From positions 2,827,501 through 2,891,500 of the forward strand of contig NZ_CP048117.1 in assembly GCF_000469135.2 (NCBI RefSeq): 64,000 nt of DNA. Reading direction: 5' to 3'. Shown in pieces: positions 8,572 through 16,750 of this stretch (its first letter is position 1; every line of letters starts with the position of its first letter). A program made the position numbers and the translations under genes. The DNA is from Bacillus sp. SB49 (GTDB taxonomy: Bacteria; Bacillota; Bacilli; Bacillales; Halobacillaceae). The notes under the pieces were generated by a model. It made no database searches. It was not told the DNA's origin and saw only the letters and a program-made list of their open reading frames with translations.

Positions 8572-9114
8572 TTAATCGTCCCAACTCACGGACATGACCT
8601 CTCCTGTCACGGCGTGTACCTGGACGGTTGCTTCTCGCTCATCCTTTTGTTCAATTTCCACTAAATAATAGATAGTTCCGTCATTCTCTTCGAGGTCCAC
8701 GTCATCTACCTCTCCGTCTACTTCCGCTAATGCTAGCCTTTCCGCTTCCTGCTCGGAAATTGTCTTAGTTTCAGATGATGGACTGTTTTCCTCAGGTGGG
8801 TCAGACGACTCTTCCTTCTGCTGTTGATCTGTAGTGTCGCTTCCAGCGACCCTCTGCACATTGGCAATACTTCCATCTACTTTCAGCACCGTGACTTCAT
8901 ACGTCCCTGCATCTGTTTGAACAGTGGCTGTATAGTGGTCATCCTCAGCTATTATTCGGCTCACTTCTCCACTGTACTGGTCTTCCACTTTCGTGCGGAC
9001 ATCGTTATCAGTTAACGGCTCTGCACTGGAACGGTCATTAATCATCTGCCAGCCAAGGAGAAGGAGAAGGAGCAGGCCGACTGTTGACAACAATAGCTTC
9101 CATAATTTTGACAT
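8572..9114 (-). CDS. membrane-anchored PepSY domain protein
   Basis: A 180-residue protein with one hydrophobic anchor (LLLSTVGLLLLLLLGW, residues 7-22). The outside part starts with a PepSY-like module at about 35-80 (EDQYSGEVSRIIAEDDHYTA), has a Ser/Glu/Pro-rich acidic linker, then a second PepSY module at about 120-178 ending in HAVTGEVMSVSWDD. AGGAGGGATCCT precedes the ATG. It lies 33 bases downstream of the kinase gene and probably senses or modulates an envelope signal with it. The exact activity of such proteins is not established. Confidence 0.78.
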   Translation of the reverse strand: MSKLWKLLLSTVGLLLLLLLGWQMINDRSSAEPLTDNDVRTKVEDQYSGEVSRIIAEDDHYTATVQTDAGTYEVTVLKVDGSIANVQRVAGSDTTDQQQKEESSDPPEENSPSSETKTISEQEAERLALAEVDGEVDDVDLEENDGTIYYLVEIEQKDEREATVQVHAVTGEVMSVSWDD

Positions 9115-9147
9115 AGGATCCCTCCTGTTCTTCTCATTGTATAGGAG

Positions 9148-10500
9148 TTATCTGAGATTCTTCTGAGAATGGGCAAGGATTATCGAAGCCGTCGTGCCTT
9201 TCCCTTTAATACTCGTCAACTTCAGTTCCGCCCCAATTGCCTCGGCAAGCTCCTGTGCAAGGGATAACCCAAGGCCATATCCTTCCGAGCGGGATTGATC
9301 AACCTGATAGAATCGGTCGAACACGTGTTCAAGTTCCTGACCCGTCATTCCAATCCCTTCATCAACCACATCGATAATGACCTTACTACTGTGCTGTTTG
9401 ACAAAAACAGCGATTGCTTCGTCGCTGTATTTTTTTGCATTGTCCATTAAGATATAAAGCAGCTGCTTCAGCTTCTGTTCGTCTGTATATACGGTTACGG
9501 CACTATCTGAAAGTAAGCGCACCTGTCGACTATAGGCTTTTTCAAAGGAGACTACCGTTGACTCAAGTAACGAAACCAGCGGTATATTCTCCTTCTTCAC
9601 ATTCCAGTGCTCCTCTTGTTTCGCCAATAAAAGCAGCTGCTGAGTCAGTGCTCTCATTTGCTTCGCCTCAGAATAGATTGCTTCTATAGATTCACGGAAG
9701 AGTTTCTCGTCTTTATTCCCACGACGTTTCAGTAAGCTGGAATAGGATTCAATAACAGTCAATGGTGTTTTCAATTCATGGGATGCATTGGATACGAACT
9801 GCTCTTGACGTTCATAATTTCGCTCGAGCTGTATGATCATTTGATTAAAGGCATCCGCCATCTGATCAAGTTCATCCTTGGACTGCTTCTCTGTCTCAAT
9901 CTGTTTGAACTCTCCACTTCCCCTGATTTCCTGCATCGTATCGGTAAGCGATACGATCGGCTTCGTTATTAGGTTGCTAAGGATGCGCGCAGAAAGAAAA
10001 AGTGGAAGGATAGCAAGAATGGTAACGACCAAAAGCACTAGTCTTAAAACTTCTAAGTTGGACGACGTTGAAGCAAGACTCTGCGTCAATTGCAGAGACG
10101 CCACTTCTCCATTCATCCAGAGAACCGGAACAGCAGCTACAGCGTGAGGTGTTTCGTCGTATTTCTCTACTTCCACCTGTTCTCCCTGATAATACCGGTA
10201 CTCCTGATCAGCGAGGTCCTGCTGACTGCCTGCCGCCACCGTTTCCGCTTGTCCGTTTCGGCGTATGATTCTAATCATACCGTTTGCCGGTACATAAGCC
10301 CTGAGAAGGTCTGTGGACAGGGAAGTGCTCTCCTGTTCGTTGATACCGGCAGCGATACGCTCTGCCTCGAGACGCGTTTGTTCCAAGTCGCTGTCGTAAC
10401 TGATATGGCTGAACGTGAAATAAACAGACAGGCTGATCAGGACCAGTAAGACAGTGAACAGCACTGTGGTGTAGACGTGGATTTTATTCGATAATTTCAT
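9148..10500 (-). CDS. two-component sensor histidine kinase (YkoH-like)
   Basis: A 450-residue membrane kinase. Transmembrane segments lie near residues 13-33 and 150-172, enclosing an extracytoplasmic sensor of about 115 residues. A HAMP region follows (ILSNLITKPIVSLTDTM), then the HisKA box FVSNASHELKTPLTVIESY with the phosphorylated His, and a C-terminal ATPase domain with MDNAKKYSDEA (N box), DEGIGM (G1), FDRFYQVD (F) and GYGLGLSLAQ (G2). Its first codon overlaps the response-regulator stop by four bases, so the two are translationally coupled. The partner PepSY genes follow. The signal is unknown. Confidence 0.93.
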   Translation of the reverse strand: MKLSNKIHVYTTVLFTVLLVLISLSVYFTFSHISYDSDLEQTRLEAERIAAGINEQESTSLSTDLLRAYVPANGMIRIIRRNGQAETVAAGSQQDLADQEYRYYQGEQVEVEKYDETPHAVAAVPVLWMNGEVASLQLTQSLASTSSNLEVLRLVLLVVTILAILPLFLSARILSNLITKPIVSLTDTMQEIRGSGEFKQIETEKQSKDELDQMADAFNQMIIQLERNYERQEQFVSNASHELKTPLTVIESYSSLLKRRGNKDEKLFRESIEAIYSEAKQMRALTQQLLLLAKQEEHWNVKKENIPLVSLLESTVVSFEKAYSRQVRLLSDSAVTVYTDEQKLKQLLYILMDNAKKYSDEAIAVFVKQHSSKVIIDVVDEGIGMTGQELEHVFDRFYQVDQSRSEGYGLGLSLAQELAEAIGAELKLTSIKGKGTTASIILAHSQKNLR

Positions 10501-11183
10501 CGCGGATCCTTTAACACATAACCGACGCCCCGGACGGTGTGCAGCAGCTTCGGTTCATAGTTCTTGTCCATTTTGTTACGAAGATAACGAATATAGACGT
10601 CCACGATATTCGTATCTCCATAGTAGTCATAGCCCCACACCCCGTCGAGAAGCTGCTCCCTGTTCAAGACCTGCCGCTTGTTCTTCAATAAATAAACGAG
10701 CAGCGCGAATTCTTTAGCGGTCAAATCGATCTTATCCTCTCCGCGGCTCACCTCATGTGTCGATTCATTTACTTTAAGATCCGCAAGAGACAAACCCGGC
10801 TCGCCTGTTTCATCAGCAGGTTTGAAGCGTAGAGCAGCTCGAATTCTTGCTAATAATTCTTCAAAATCAAACGGCTTGGTCACATAATCGTTTGCGCCAA
10901 GGTCCAGCCCTGTCACTTTATCTTCGACGTTATCTTTAGCCGTCAGCATAATTACAGGAGTTGCCGTATCTCCCTTTCTTATTCGCTTCAGCACATCGGT
11001 ACCGCTCATACTTGGAAGCATGACATCTAGGAGAACCAGGTCCCAGGACTTCGAACGGAAAAGGTCCATCCCCTCCGCTCCATCGTGTGCCTTTGTCACG
11101 GTGTAACCTTCATACTCGAGTTCGATTTCAAGCACACGCGCAATTTTCTGTTCATCTTCAATAACGAGAATATCCGCTTTCAT
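10497..11183 (-). CDS. OmpR/PhoB-family response regulator (YkoG-like)
   Basis: A 228-residue regulator. The receiver domain (about 1-120) shows the acidic pair in VIEDEQK, the phosphorylation Asp in WDLVLLDVMLPSMSG, and Lys in NDYVTKPFDFEEL. The C-terminal winged helix (about 130-228) reads LTAKEFALLVYLLKNK, then YIRYLRNKMD and RGVGYVL. The start at 11183 (MKADILVIEDE) has GAGGG nine bases upstream; further in-frame starts at 11192 and 11243 would add residues outside the receiver fold. It heads the operon and probably controls it and envelope genes. Confidence 0.93.
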   Translation of the reverse strand: MKADILVIEDEQKIARVLEIELEYEGYTVTKAHDGAEGMDLFRSKSWDLVLLDVMLPSMSGTDVLKRIRKGDTATPVIMLTAKDNVEDKVTGLDLGANDYVTKPFDFEELLARIRAALRFKPADETGEPGLSLADLKVNESTHEVSRGEDKIDLTAKEFALLVYLLKNKRQVLNREQLLDGVWGYDYYGDTNIVDVYIRYLRNKMDKNYEPKLLHTVRGVGYVLKDPR

Positions 11184-11250
11184 CACCTTCATCCCTCTTT
11201 CCCTTTTATTGTTTAGCATCATTCTAGCAGACATACCCATCAACGCGCAT

Positions 11251-11280
11251 AAGAAAAGACGATTCGATAAACGAATCGCC
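11251..11280 (-). terminator. terminator after glcF, end of the muramic-acid operon
   Basis: On the minus strand GCGATTCG pairs with CGAATCGT around a short loop, followed by CTTTTCTT. It ends the long leftward transcription unit that begins at 20077-20105. Confidence 0.8.
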
Positions 11281-11286
11281 TTTAAA

Positions 11287-12579
11287 CTATTTCGGGAGCG
11301 GATCCGCTTCCATCAGCAGATCGACGATGTGAACCGAATCCATCACCCCACTCTTTCCTTCCCTTTCGACACCAAGCTTCATCTGCAGGAGGCAGCCTGG
11401 GTTGGACGTTATGATCCTGTCCGGCCCCGTCTGACAAACGTCCTTCATTTTAACATCCAGGATATCCATCGCCTCTTCATAGTTGACAATGTTATATACC
11501 CCCGCAGATCCGCAGCAGAACTCTGGTCGATCCAGCTCTTTTAAGGTAAGCCCCGGAATACGCTTTAAGAGATCGATGGGTTTGTTCGTCACCTTCTGAA
11601 CATTTCTCAAATGACAGGATGGCTGATAAGTAACTGCCACATCCAACGACTTATTAAAGATAAGGCCGTCCATCTCCACCAATACTTCCGATATGTCTTT
11701 CACCCGATGTGTAAATTGGAGAGCCCGCTTGTGCCATGTTGTTCCTTCTTCAAAAAGAGTGGCATATTCGATTAAACGTGCTCCGCAGCCTCCTGCATTA
11801 TTCACAATATAATCGAAGTTCTCTTCCTCAAATGCTTCTATATTTCTCTTGGCCAGCTCCGTCGCCTCTTCCTTTTTTCCGGAGTGACCATGAAGGGCCC
11901 CACAGCACGTCTGCTGCTCAGGAATAACGATCTCTGCTCCACTTCGCAGGAGCAGTTCGAGCGTATTTTCATTGGATTCAAAAAAAACGCTGTCCATGAT
12001 ACATCCTCTAAAAAACCCAACCTTAGCCTTAGCCGGGCGCATCCTTACATAGCGATTCGCTCTCTGCTTACGCAGTTTCGGCGGCGGCATGGCCGGGAGC
12101 ACCGATTCCATCTGTCCAAGCGGCTCGGAAATACGCTTAAGGAGCCCGAAATGACCAGCTGCTTTCTGTGTCCCCGTCTTCTGATAGAGCCACGCCGCAT
12201 TTCCCAGGAAATCCATCCACTTCGAGGAAGGAAAAAACTCCTTGTATAAGAAGCTTTCCATCCATCTTTGCGGGCGGGGCTTTCCTGTTTCTTCTTCCAT
12301 GAACGTCTTTGCACTTTCCAAAAGCTCTCCGTACTGGACGTTAGTGGGACAGACGACTGTACAGGCCATACAGCCAAGGCATTTCTCAATCGGTTCTTTC
12401 AATTCCTCTACTGCCGCTTTTCCTTCTGCCACCATTTTAATCAGATTGATCCTTCCCCTTGGCGAGTGCGTTTCTTTCTCCATCGTTTCATATGTCGGAC
12501 AGGCTGGGAGGCAATAGCCGCACTGGACACAATCAATGGTCCTGTCATAGGACAACCTTTCTTTCAATTGTTCACTCAT
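11287..12579 (-). CDS. glcF: GlcF-type iron-sulfur subunit of a (D-)2-hydroxyacid oxidase
   Basis: A 430-residue protein with two 4Fe-4S motifs: CVQCGYCLPACP at residues 18-29 and CLGCMACTVVCP near 68-79. Two CCG domains follow, with CCGALHGHSG near residue 225 and CCGSAGVYN near 360, as in GlcF and LutA-like subunits. It passes electrons from the flavin subunit to the membrane quinone pool. Its ATG overlaps the end of glcD, so both are coupled. The family is annotated as glycolate oxidase, but its place after murQ suggests D-lactate as substrate. No GlcE subunit is present, as is usual in Bacillus YsfC/YsfD pairs. Confidence 0.9.
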   Translation of the reverse strand: MSEQLKERLSYDRTIDCVQCGYCLPACPTYETMEKETHSPRGRINLIKMVAEGKAAVEELKEPIEKCLGCMACTVVCPTNVQYGELLESAKTFMEEETGKPRPQRWMESFLYKEFFPSSKWMDFLGNAAWLYQKTGTQKAAGHFGLLKRISEPLGQMESVLPAMPPPKLRKQRANRYVRMRPAKAKVGFFRGCIMDSVFFESNENTLELLLRSGAEIVIPEQQTCCGALHGHSGKKEEATELAKRNIEAFEEENFDYIVNNAGGCGARLIEYATLFEEGTTWHKRALQFTHRVKDISEVLVEMDGLIFNKSLDVAVTYQPSCHLRNVQKVTNKPIDLLKRIPGLTLKELDRPEFCCGSAGVYNIVNYEEAMDILDVKMKDVCQTGPDRIITSNPGCLLQMKLGVEREGKSGVMDSVHIVDLLMEADPLPK

Positions 12580-13975
12580 CTGTCAACACCAGCTTCTGAC
12601 CCTTCTCTGGAAAGATCTTTCCCGGGTTAAGAATTCCATTCGGGTCCCAACTGTCCTTGATGCGTTTCATCATCCCAAGACCGACTGCTCCGAGCTCTGC
12701 CTCCATGAAGGGAGCTTTCATCGTGCCTATCCCGTGTTCTCCTGACAATGTACCTCCGAGTTCCAGTGCAGCTTCAAACATGGCTTCCACTGCAGCTTCT
12801 GCACGCTTCATCTCTTCCTTATCCCTTTTGTCACATAGTACATTTGGGTGGAGGTTTCCATCTCCTGCATGTCCGAATGCGACAACTTCGACTTGATATT
12901 TTTCTTTTATTGTATGTAACCGGTCGATGAAGTCAGGAATTTTGCTTCTGGGAACGGTAGCGTCTTCCGAGACTTTGGTCGGTTTGATTTTGGCGATTGC
13001 AGGGGATACTTGTTTTCTTGCGTGCCAGATGGCAGCTGCTTCCTCTTCGGTTTTAGGGATGATGATTTCCACAGCACCGACATCCAGCATGATTTCTTCG
13101 ACAAGCCCGCGTTCCACCCGAAGCGTTTCCGGATGACCGTCAAGCTCAATGATGACGATAGCAGCATCATCGACGGGAAGACCGACAGGCTGGAAGTTCT
13201 CGACAGCGACGATACAGGCCTGGTCCATAAATTCCATCTTAGCTGGTAGAATCCCGGAAGTGAGCGTCCGTGAAATCGCCTCTCCTGCTTTCCTCACCTC
13301 TTGGAATGCGACCATCATCGTTTGTACAGCTTTCGGTTTCGGCATCAGCTTCAAGGTCGCTCCGACAATGACCGCAAGCGTTCCTTCCGATCCGACTATC
13401 AGCTTCGTAAGATCGAAACCTGTCACGTTCTTAATCGTCCGGCCACCGGTTCTGATTATTTCCCCCTCCGGTGTCACTACTTCAAGGCCGAGAACGTGAT
13501 CCTTCGTCACACCATACTTCAAGCCCCGGGGCCCGCCGGAATTCTCCGCAAGGTTGCCGCCGATTGTCGCAACATGAGCACTGCTTGGATCAGGAGCGTA
13601 CATTAAACCATGCTCCGCAGCCTCCGCATTAATATCCACGGTCTTCACACTCGGCGTAACGTCTACAGTCAAATCATAAGGCTGCATTTCGATCACCGCA
13701 GGCCATTGGGACATATCAAGAACGATTCCTCCATAGACAGGAAGAGGACCGCCACTCAGACAAGTACCCGATCCCCTTGGATAAACCGGTACACGACAGC
13801 GGTTCGCCACCTTCAAGACAGCTGCTACTTCCTCTTTCTTCTTCACCTGGACGACGGCTTCGGGCATATATTCACCGAAGGATGCGTCAAAACTGTAGCT
13901 GTAACGATCGGCGGCCGATGTGAGAATTCTTTCTTCCGGCAGAATCTGCTGGAGTTCCCTCAACCAATCTTTCAT
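12572..13975 (-). CDS. glcD: GlcD-type FAD-linked oxidase, probable D-lactate or glycolate dehydrogenase
   Basis: A 467-residue flavoprotein. The FAD-binding type 4 domain covers about 35-215, with YPRGSGTCLSGG, DPSSAHVATIGGNLAENSGG and GLEVVTPEGEIIRTGG. The C-terminal FAD-oxidase domain ends with the conserved VVAFGHAGDGNLHPN and GEHGIGTMKAPFM. It oxidises a 2-hydroxyacid to a 2-oxoacid with GlcF. The start at 13975 is chosen because GGGAGG lies nine bases upstream; the in-frame TTG at 13984 abuts that site. The gene follows the murR-like regulator by 18 bases in the same operon as murQ, whose product is D-lactate, so D-lactate oxidation is the likely job here (inference). Confidence 0.9.
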   Translation of the reverse strand: MKDWLRELQQILPEERILTSAADRYSYSFDASFGEYMPEAVVQVKKKEEVAAVLKVANRCRVPVYPRGSGTCLSGGPLPVYGGIVLDMSQWPAVIEMQPYDLTVDVTPSVKTVDINAEAAEHGLMYAPDPSSAHVATIGGNLAENSGGPRGLKYGVTKDHVLGLEVVTPEGEIIRTGGRTIKNVTGFDLTKLIVGSEGTLAVIVGATLKLMPKPKAVQTMMVAFQEVRKAGEAISRTLTSGILPAKMEFMDQACIVAVENFQPVGLPVDDAAIVIIELDGHPETLRVERGLVEEIMLDVGAVEIIIPKTEEEAAAIWHARKQVSPAIAKIKPTKVSEDATVPRSKIPDFIDRLHTIKEKYQVEVVAFGHAGDGNLHPNVLCDKRDKEEMKRAEAAVEAMFEAALELGGTLSGEHGIGTMKAPFMEAELGAVGLGMMKRIKDSWDPNGILNPGKIFPEKGQKLVLTDE

Positions 13976-13993
13976 TCTATCCAACCTCCCTGG

Positions 13994-14905
13994 TCATTGC
14001 TTCATAGATTTGACGTTTTTCAGAGACGGCTTTCCTTTCAAATCATTAATGACTTCGGTTATTTCCTCAAAGTAATCCGATGCTTCTCCCCATTGTTCTG
14101 TGACAAGATTGACAAAAAGAATATCGATCATGTGGAGCTGGGCAAGCCGCGAGGATGTAGCACCGCTGCGGAAAGGTGCTGGAATCTCTCTAGAGGCGGA
14201 TATATACAGCGAAACATCCGCACAGGCTGTAACCGGAGACTGTCCATATCTTGTGAGGCTGATCGTTTTGGCTCCTTTTCGTTTAGCAATTTCCATAACT
14301 TTGGCTGTTTCGTATGTCTCCCCGGAGAAGGAAATACCGAAAACCACATCCCGGTCAGAAACGTTCGCGATGTTCATGGCAGCATTATGTAAATCGTTGA
14401 ATGCCGAAGTAGCCTTATTCATGCGCATGAACTTCTGTTGGGCATCCTGAGCAATAATGCCCGACGCGCCAACACCGAAAAAATGAATTCTCTCGGCATT
14501 TTTCAAAAACTTGATGGCTTCAGACAGGGTCTTGTAATCGACCAGCTCGGTGGTTTCCTTAATTGCCTGCACACTGTTGTTAGTTACTTTCTCTACAATT
14601 AAATCCGAAGGCTCTCCGGGCTGAATATCCCGGTACTGTTCCTCTGGTTTCTTCTGCAGGTCACCGGAGATTCGAAGTTTCAATTCCTGAAGCCCCTTTA
14701 AACCAAGTGATTTGCAGAGGCGGATGACAGCCGCGCTGCTTGTTGAACTCAACTCCCCGAGCTGAGACGCTGTGCAGTGTATCGCTTCATGCGGCTGATC
14801 CAGAATGAAGCCCGCAATTTTTCTTTCTGAAGGAGGTAATTTATCCTTCATTTCTTTAAGCATGACTAGACCGCCTGTAAGCGAAGCTTTCATGATCATC
14901 ACCAC
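13994..14905 (-). CDS. murR: MurR/RpiR-family transcriptional regulator
   Basis: A 303-residue regulator with an N-terminal RpiR HTH domain (about 15-90: LPPSERKIAGFILDQP, TASQLGELSSTSSAAVIRLCKSLG) and a C-terminal SIS sugar-phosphate domain (about 130-265: IHFFGVGASGIIAQDAQQK and ISFSGETYETAK). In E. coli MurR represses muramic-acid genes until MurNAc-6-phosphate binds. Here the gene is inside the operon with murQ and the kinase, so autoregulation with a MurNAc-6-phosphate inducer is likely. The start is uncertain: GTG codons at 14905 and 14902 and ATGs at 14899 and 14893 all follow AAAGGA. Confidence 0.85.
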   Translation of the reverse strand: MVMIMKASLTGGLVMLKEMKDKLPPSERKIAGFILDQPHEAIHCTASQLGELSSTSSAAVIRLCKSLGLKGLQELKLRISGDLQKKPEEQYRDIQPGEPSDLIVEKVTNNSVQAIKETTELVDYKTLSEAIKFLKNAERIHFFGVGASGIIAQDAQQKFMRMNKATSAFNDLHNAAMNIANVSDRDVVFGISFSGETYETAKVMEIAKRKGAKTISLTRYGQSPVTACADVSLYISASREIPAPFRSGATSSRLAQLHMIDILFVNLVTEQWGEASDYFEEITEVINDLKGKPSLKNVKSMKQ

Positions 14906-14907
14906 TC

Positions 14908-15744
14908 TTATCCTTTAATAGCTCCTTCCGTCATCCCTTTCACAATCCGGCGTTGGAAAATCGCATAAAGAACGATGACCGGAATGATAGCGATGACGAG
15001 ACTCGCAAATAATGTTCCCCAGGCATTGGTATACTGGGTTTCGTTACTAATAAAGTCAATAGCCAGTGCCAATGTATAGTTTTCTTCTGTCTGGAGAAAA
15101 ATCAATGCCATAAAATATTCATTCCAGAACTGAATCATATTCATAATCGTTACGGTAATAATTCCGGTAGTAGACAACGGCGTGATCACTTTCCACAAGA
15201 CACCGTAAGGAGACATCCCGTCGATAGCTGCCGCTTCTTCCAATGATTTTGGGATCGTGGCCATGAAACTCGTAAGTACGAAAATGCTGAATGGCAGTTG
15301 GCTGACAGCATAGACAATGCTCAATCCGAAGATGTTATCAAGCAGATTCAGCTGCATGAGCAGGAAAAACAACGGAATCCATCCGAGTACCATTGGGATC
15401 ATCATCGCAGAAATGTATAAAGTAAACAAGACACGGTTCCCACGGAAAACCATCCGTTCGAGCGCATAAGATGTCGGAATCGCCATCATTAACGTAAGCG
15501 TCGCTCCAAGCCCTGTGACAAGGAAGCTGTTGAATACGCTTGTATCTATATTATAGTTACTCCAGGCGTCCACGAAGTTGGAAAACGAGAAGCTCTCCGG
15601 AATCCCCCATGGATTTCGGTATATCTCCGCATTCGACTTGAACGCACCAAGAATCATCCAGAAAATCGGATACAGAACGGCCAAGGACCAGATGATCAGT
15701 GGGACACGGACGATCGTCCGTGAGAAAAAACTGCCTTTGTGCAC
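14908..15744 (-). CDS. sugar ABC transporter permease (MalG/CUT1 type)
   Basis: A 278-residue protein with six predicted membrane segments. The EAA motif reads LEEAAAIDGMSPYGVLWKVITP near residue 175 (written here as 20 of its residues: EAAAIDGMSPYGVLWKVITP). It starts with GTG preceded by GGAGGGGAATACC. It pairs with the permease encoded 19 bases upstream and the lipoprotein further up to import a carbohydrate, probably MurNAc or a muropeptide-derived sugar by context. It overlaps or abuts the murR start. Confidence 0.9.
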   Translation of the reverse strand: MHKGSFFSRTIVRVPLIIWSLAVLYPIFWMILGAFKSNAEIYRNPWGIPESFSFSNFVDAWSNYNIDTSVFNSFLVTGLGATLTLMMAIPTSYALERMVFRGNRVLFTLYISAMMIPMVLGWIPLFFLLMQLNLLDNIFGLSIVYAVSQLPFSIFVLTSFMATIPKSLEEAAAIDGMSPYGVLWKVITPLSTTGIITVTIMNMIQFWNEYFMALIFLQTEENYTLALAIDFISNETQYTNAWGTLFASLVIAIIPVIVLYAIFQRRIVKGMTEGAIKG

Positions 15745-15763
15745 GGTATTCCCCTCCTGTCGT

Positions 15764-16657
15764 TTAATACTCTACTTTCTCCCGCCTCATAAAAAACTGC
15801 AGGATAAGTACCGTCACGAGGGACAGAATCAATATCATTACCCCGATTGTAGCCCCGTAACCGAAATTGTATTTGACGAATGCCTGCTCATATAAATAGG
15901 ACCCCATCACATGTGTCGAATTGTTCGGCCCACCCTGGGTCATGACCTGGACGATGATGAAGGAGCCGTTCAATGTTGTGATAATGATATAAAGGATCGA
16001 AATTTTGATCTGTGGCCATATAAGCGGAAGCGTTACTTTCCAAAATTGCTGCCACTCGGTCGCACCGTCTATCTCCGCCGCTTCATAGTAGCTCTTCGAA
16101 ATGTTCGAAATTCCTCCCATGAGCATAAGCATGAACAAGCCGATACCGGCCCATATCGACGGCAGTACCAGACTCGGCAGAGCCCAGTCTTCACTTCCAA
16201 GCCATGGACGCTGCAGGCTTTCAAGACCGATAAATTCAAGCCCCGAGTTTACCAAACCAAGGCTTGGGTTGTAGATGAACATCCAGAGAATACCGATAAC
16301 AACGACGGACATAATATTTGGGAAGAAAAATACGATCCGATAAAATGGTGCTTCTTTAATTTTCAACTGAGTCAACGCAACCGCGAAGAACGTCGCTAGT
16401 ACCATGATGCCGATTACCTTCGTAACGACGAGGAAATAATCATGGAGGATCGTATCAGGGATAATTCCATCACTGAACAACCGGCGATAATTATCAAAGC
16501 CGACAAATTCAGCAATCGAAGAGGAACCTGACCATTTAAATAATGAATAATAAAGCCCGTTGAACAAGGGATAAAGGGTGAAAACCGCAAACAAAAGAAA
16601 CGTCGGAACAAGGCAGAACGCCAAAAACAAATATCTCTGCCGCTTCGACTGGACCAT
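15764..16657 (-). CDS. sugar ABC transporter permease (MalF/CUT1 type)
   Basis: A 297-residue permease with six membrane helices; the EAA loop is YYEAAEIDGATEWQQFWKVT near residue 205. The start at 16657 (MVQSKRQRYLF) follows GGTGGGAAGG. A longer frame from 16735 would add 26 residues overlapping an upstream hairpin and is unlikely. Along with the next gene it forms the heterodimeric channel. No ATP-binding gene is in the operon, which is normal for Gram-positive CUT1 importers that share an MsmX-type ATPase encoded elsewhere. Confidence 0.9.
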   Translation of the reverse strand: MVQSKRQRYLFLAFCLVPTFLLFAVFTLYPLFNGLYYSLFKWSGSSSIAEFVGFDNYRRLFSDGIIPDTILHDYFLVVTKVIGIMVLATFFAVALTQLKIKEAPFYRIVFFFPNIMSVVVIGILWMFIYNPSLGLVNSGLEFIGLESLQRPWLGSEDWALPSLVLPSIWAGIGLFMLMLMGGISNISKSYYEAAEIDGATEWQQFWKVTLPLIWPQIKISILYIIITTLNGSFIIVQVMTQGGPNNSTHVMGSYLYEQAFVKYNFGYGATIGVMILILSLVTVLILQFFMRREKVEY

Positions 16658-16703
16658 CCTTCCCACCTCTTTCTCTTTCAGATTCTTTCTTGGACAAAGG
16701 AAG

Positions 16704-16740
16704 AAAAAGGGAATGCAGAAGAGTGAATCCTCCACATTCC
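16704..16740 (-). terminator. intra-operon hairpin after the sugar-binding protein gene
   Basis: On the minus strand GGAATG pairs with CATTCC, with inner GGAG and CTCT pairing, followed by CTTTTTCTTCC. It sits between the binding-protein gene and the permease genes. A leaky terminator or 3'-end stabiliser here would give more binding protein than permease, a common arrangement. Confidence 0.6.
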
Positions 16741-16750
16741 GCTGATATTC

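Noticed and set aside
13610-14392. A 260-codon open frame on the plus strand opposite glcD and murR
   Set aside because: It has no ribosome binding site, no recognisable domain, many Arg/His/Ser residues typical of antisense frames, and covers two well-supported genes on the other strand.
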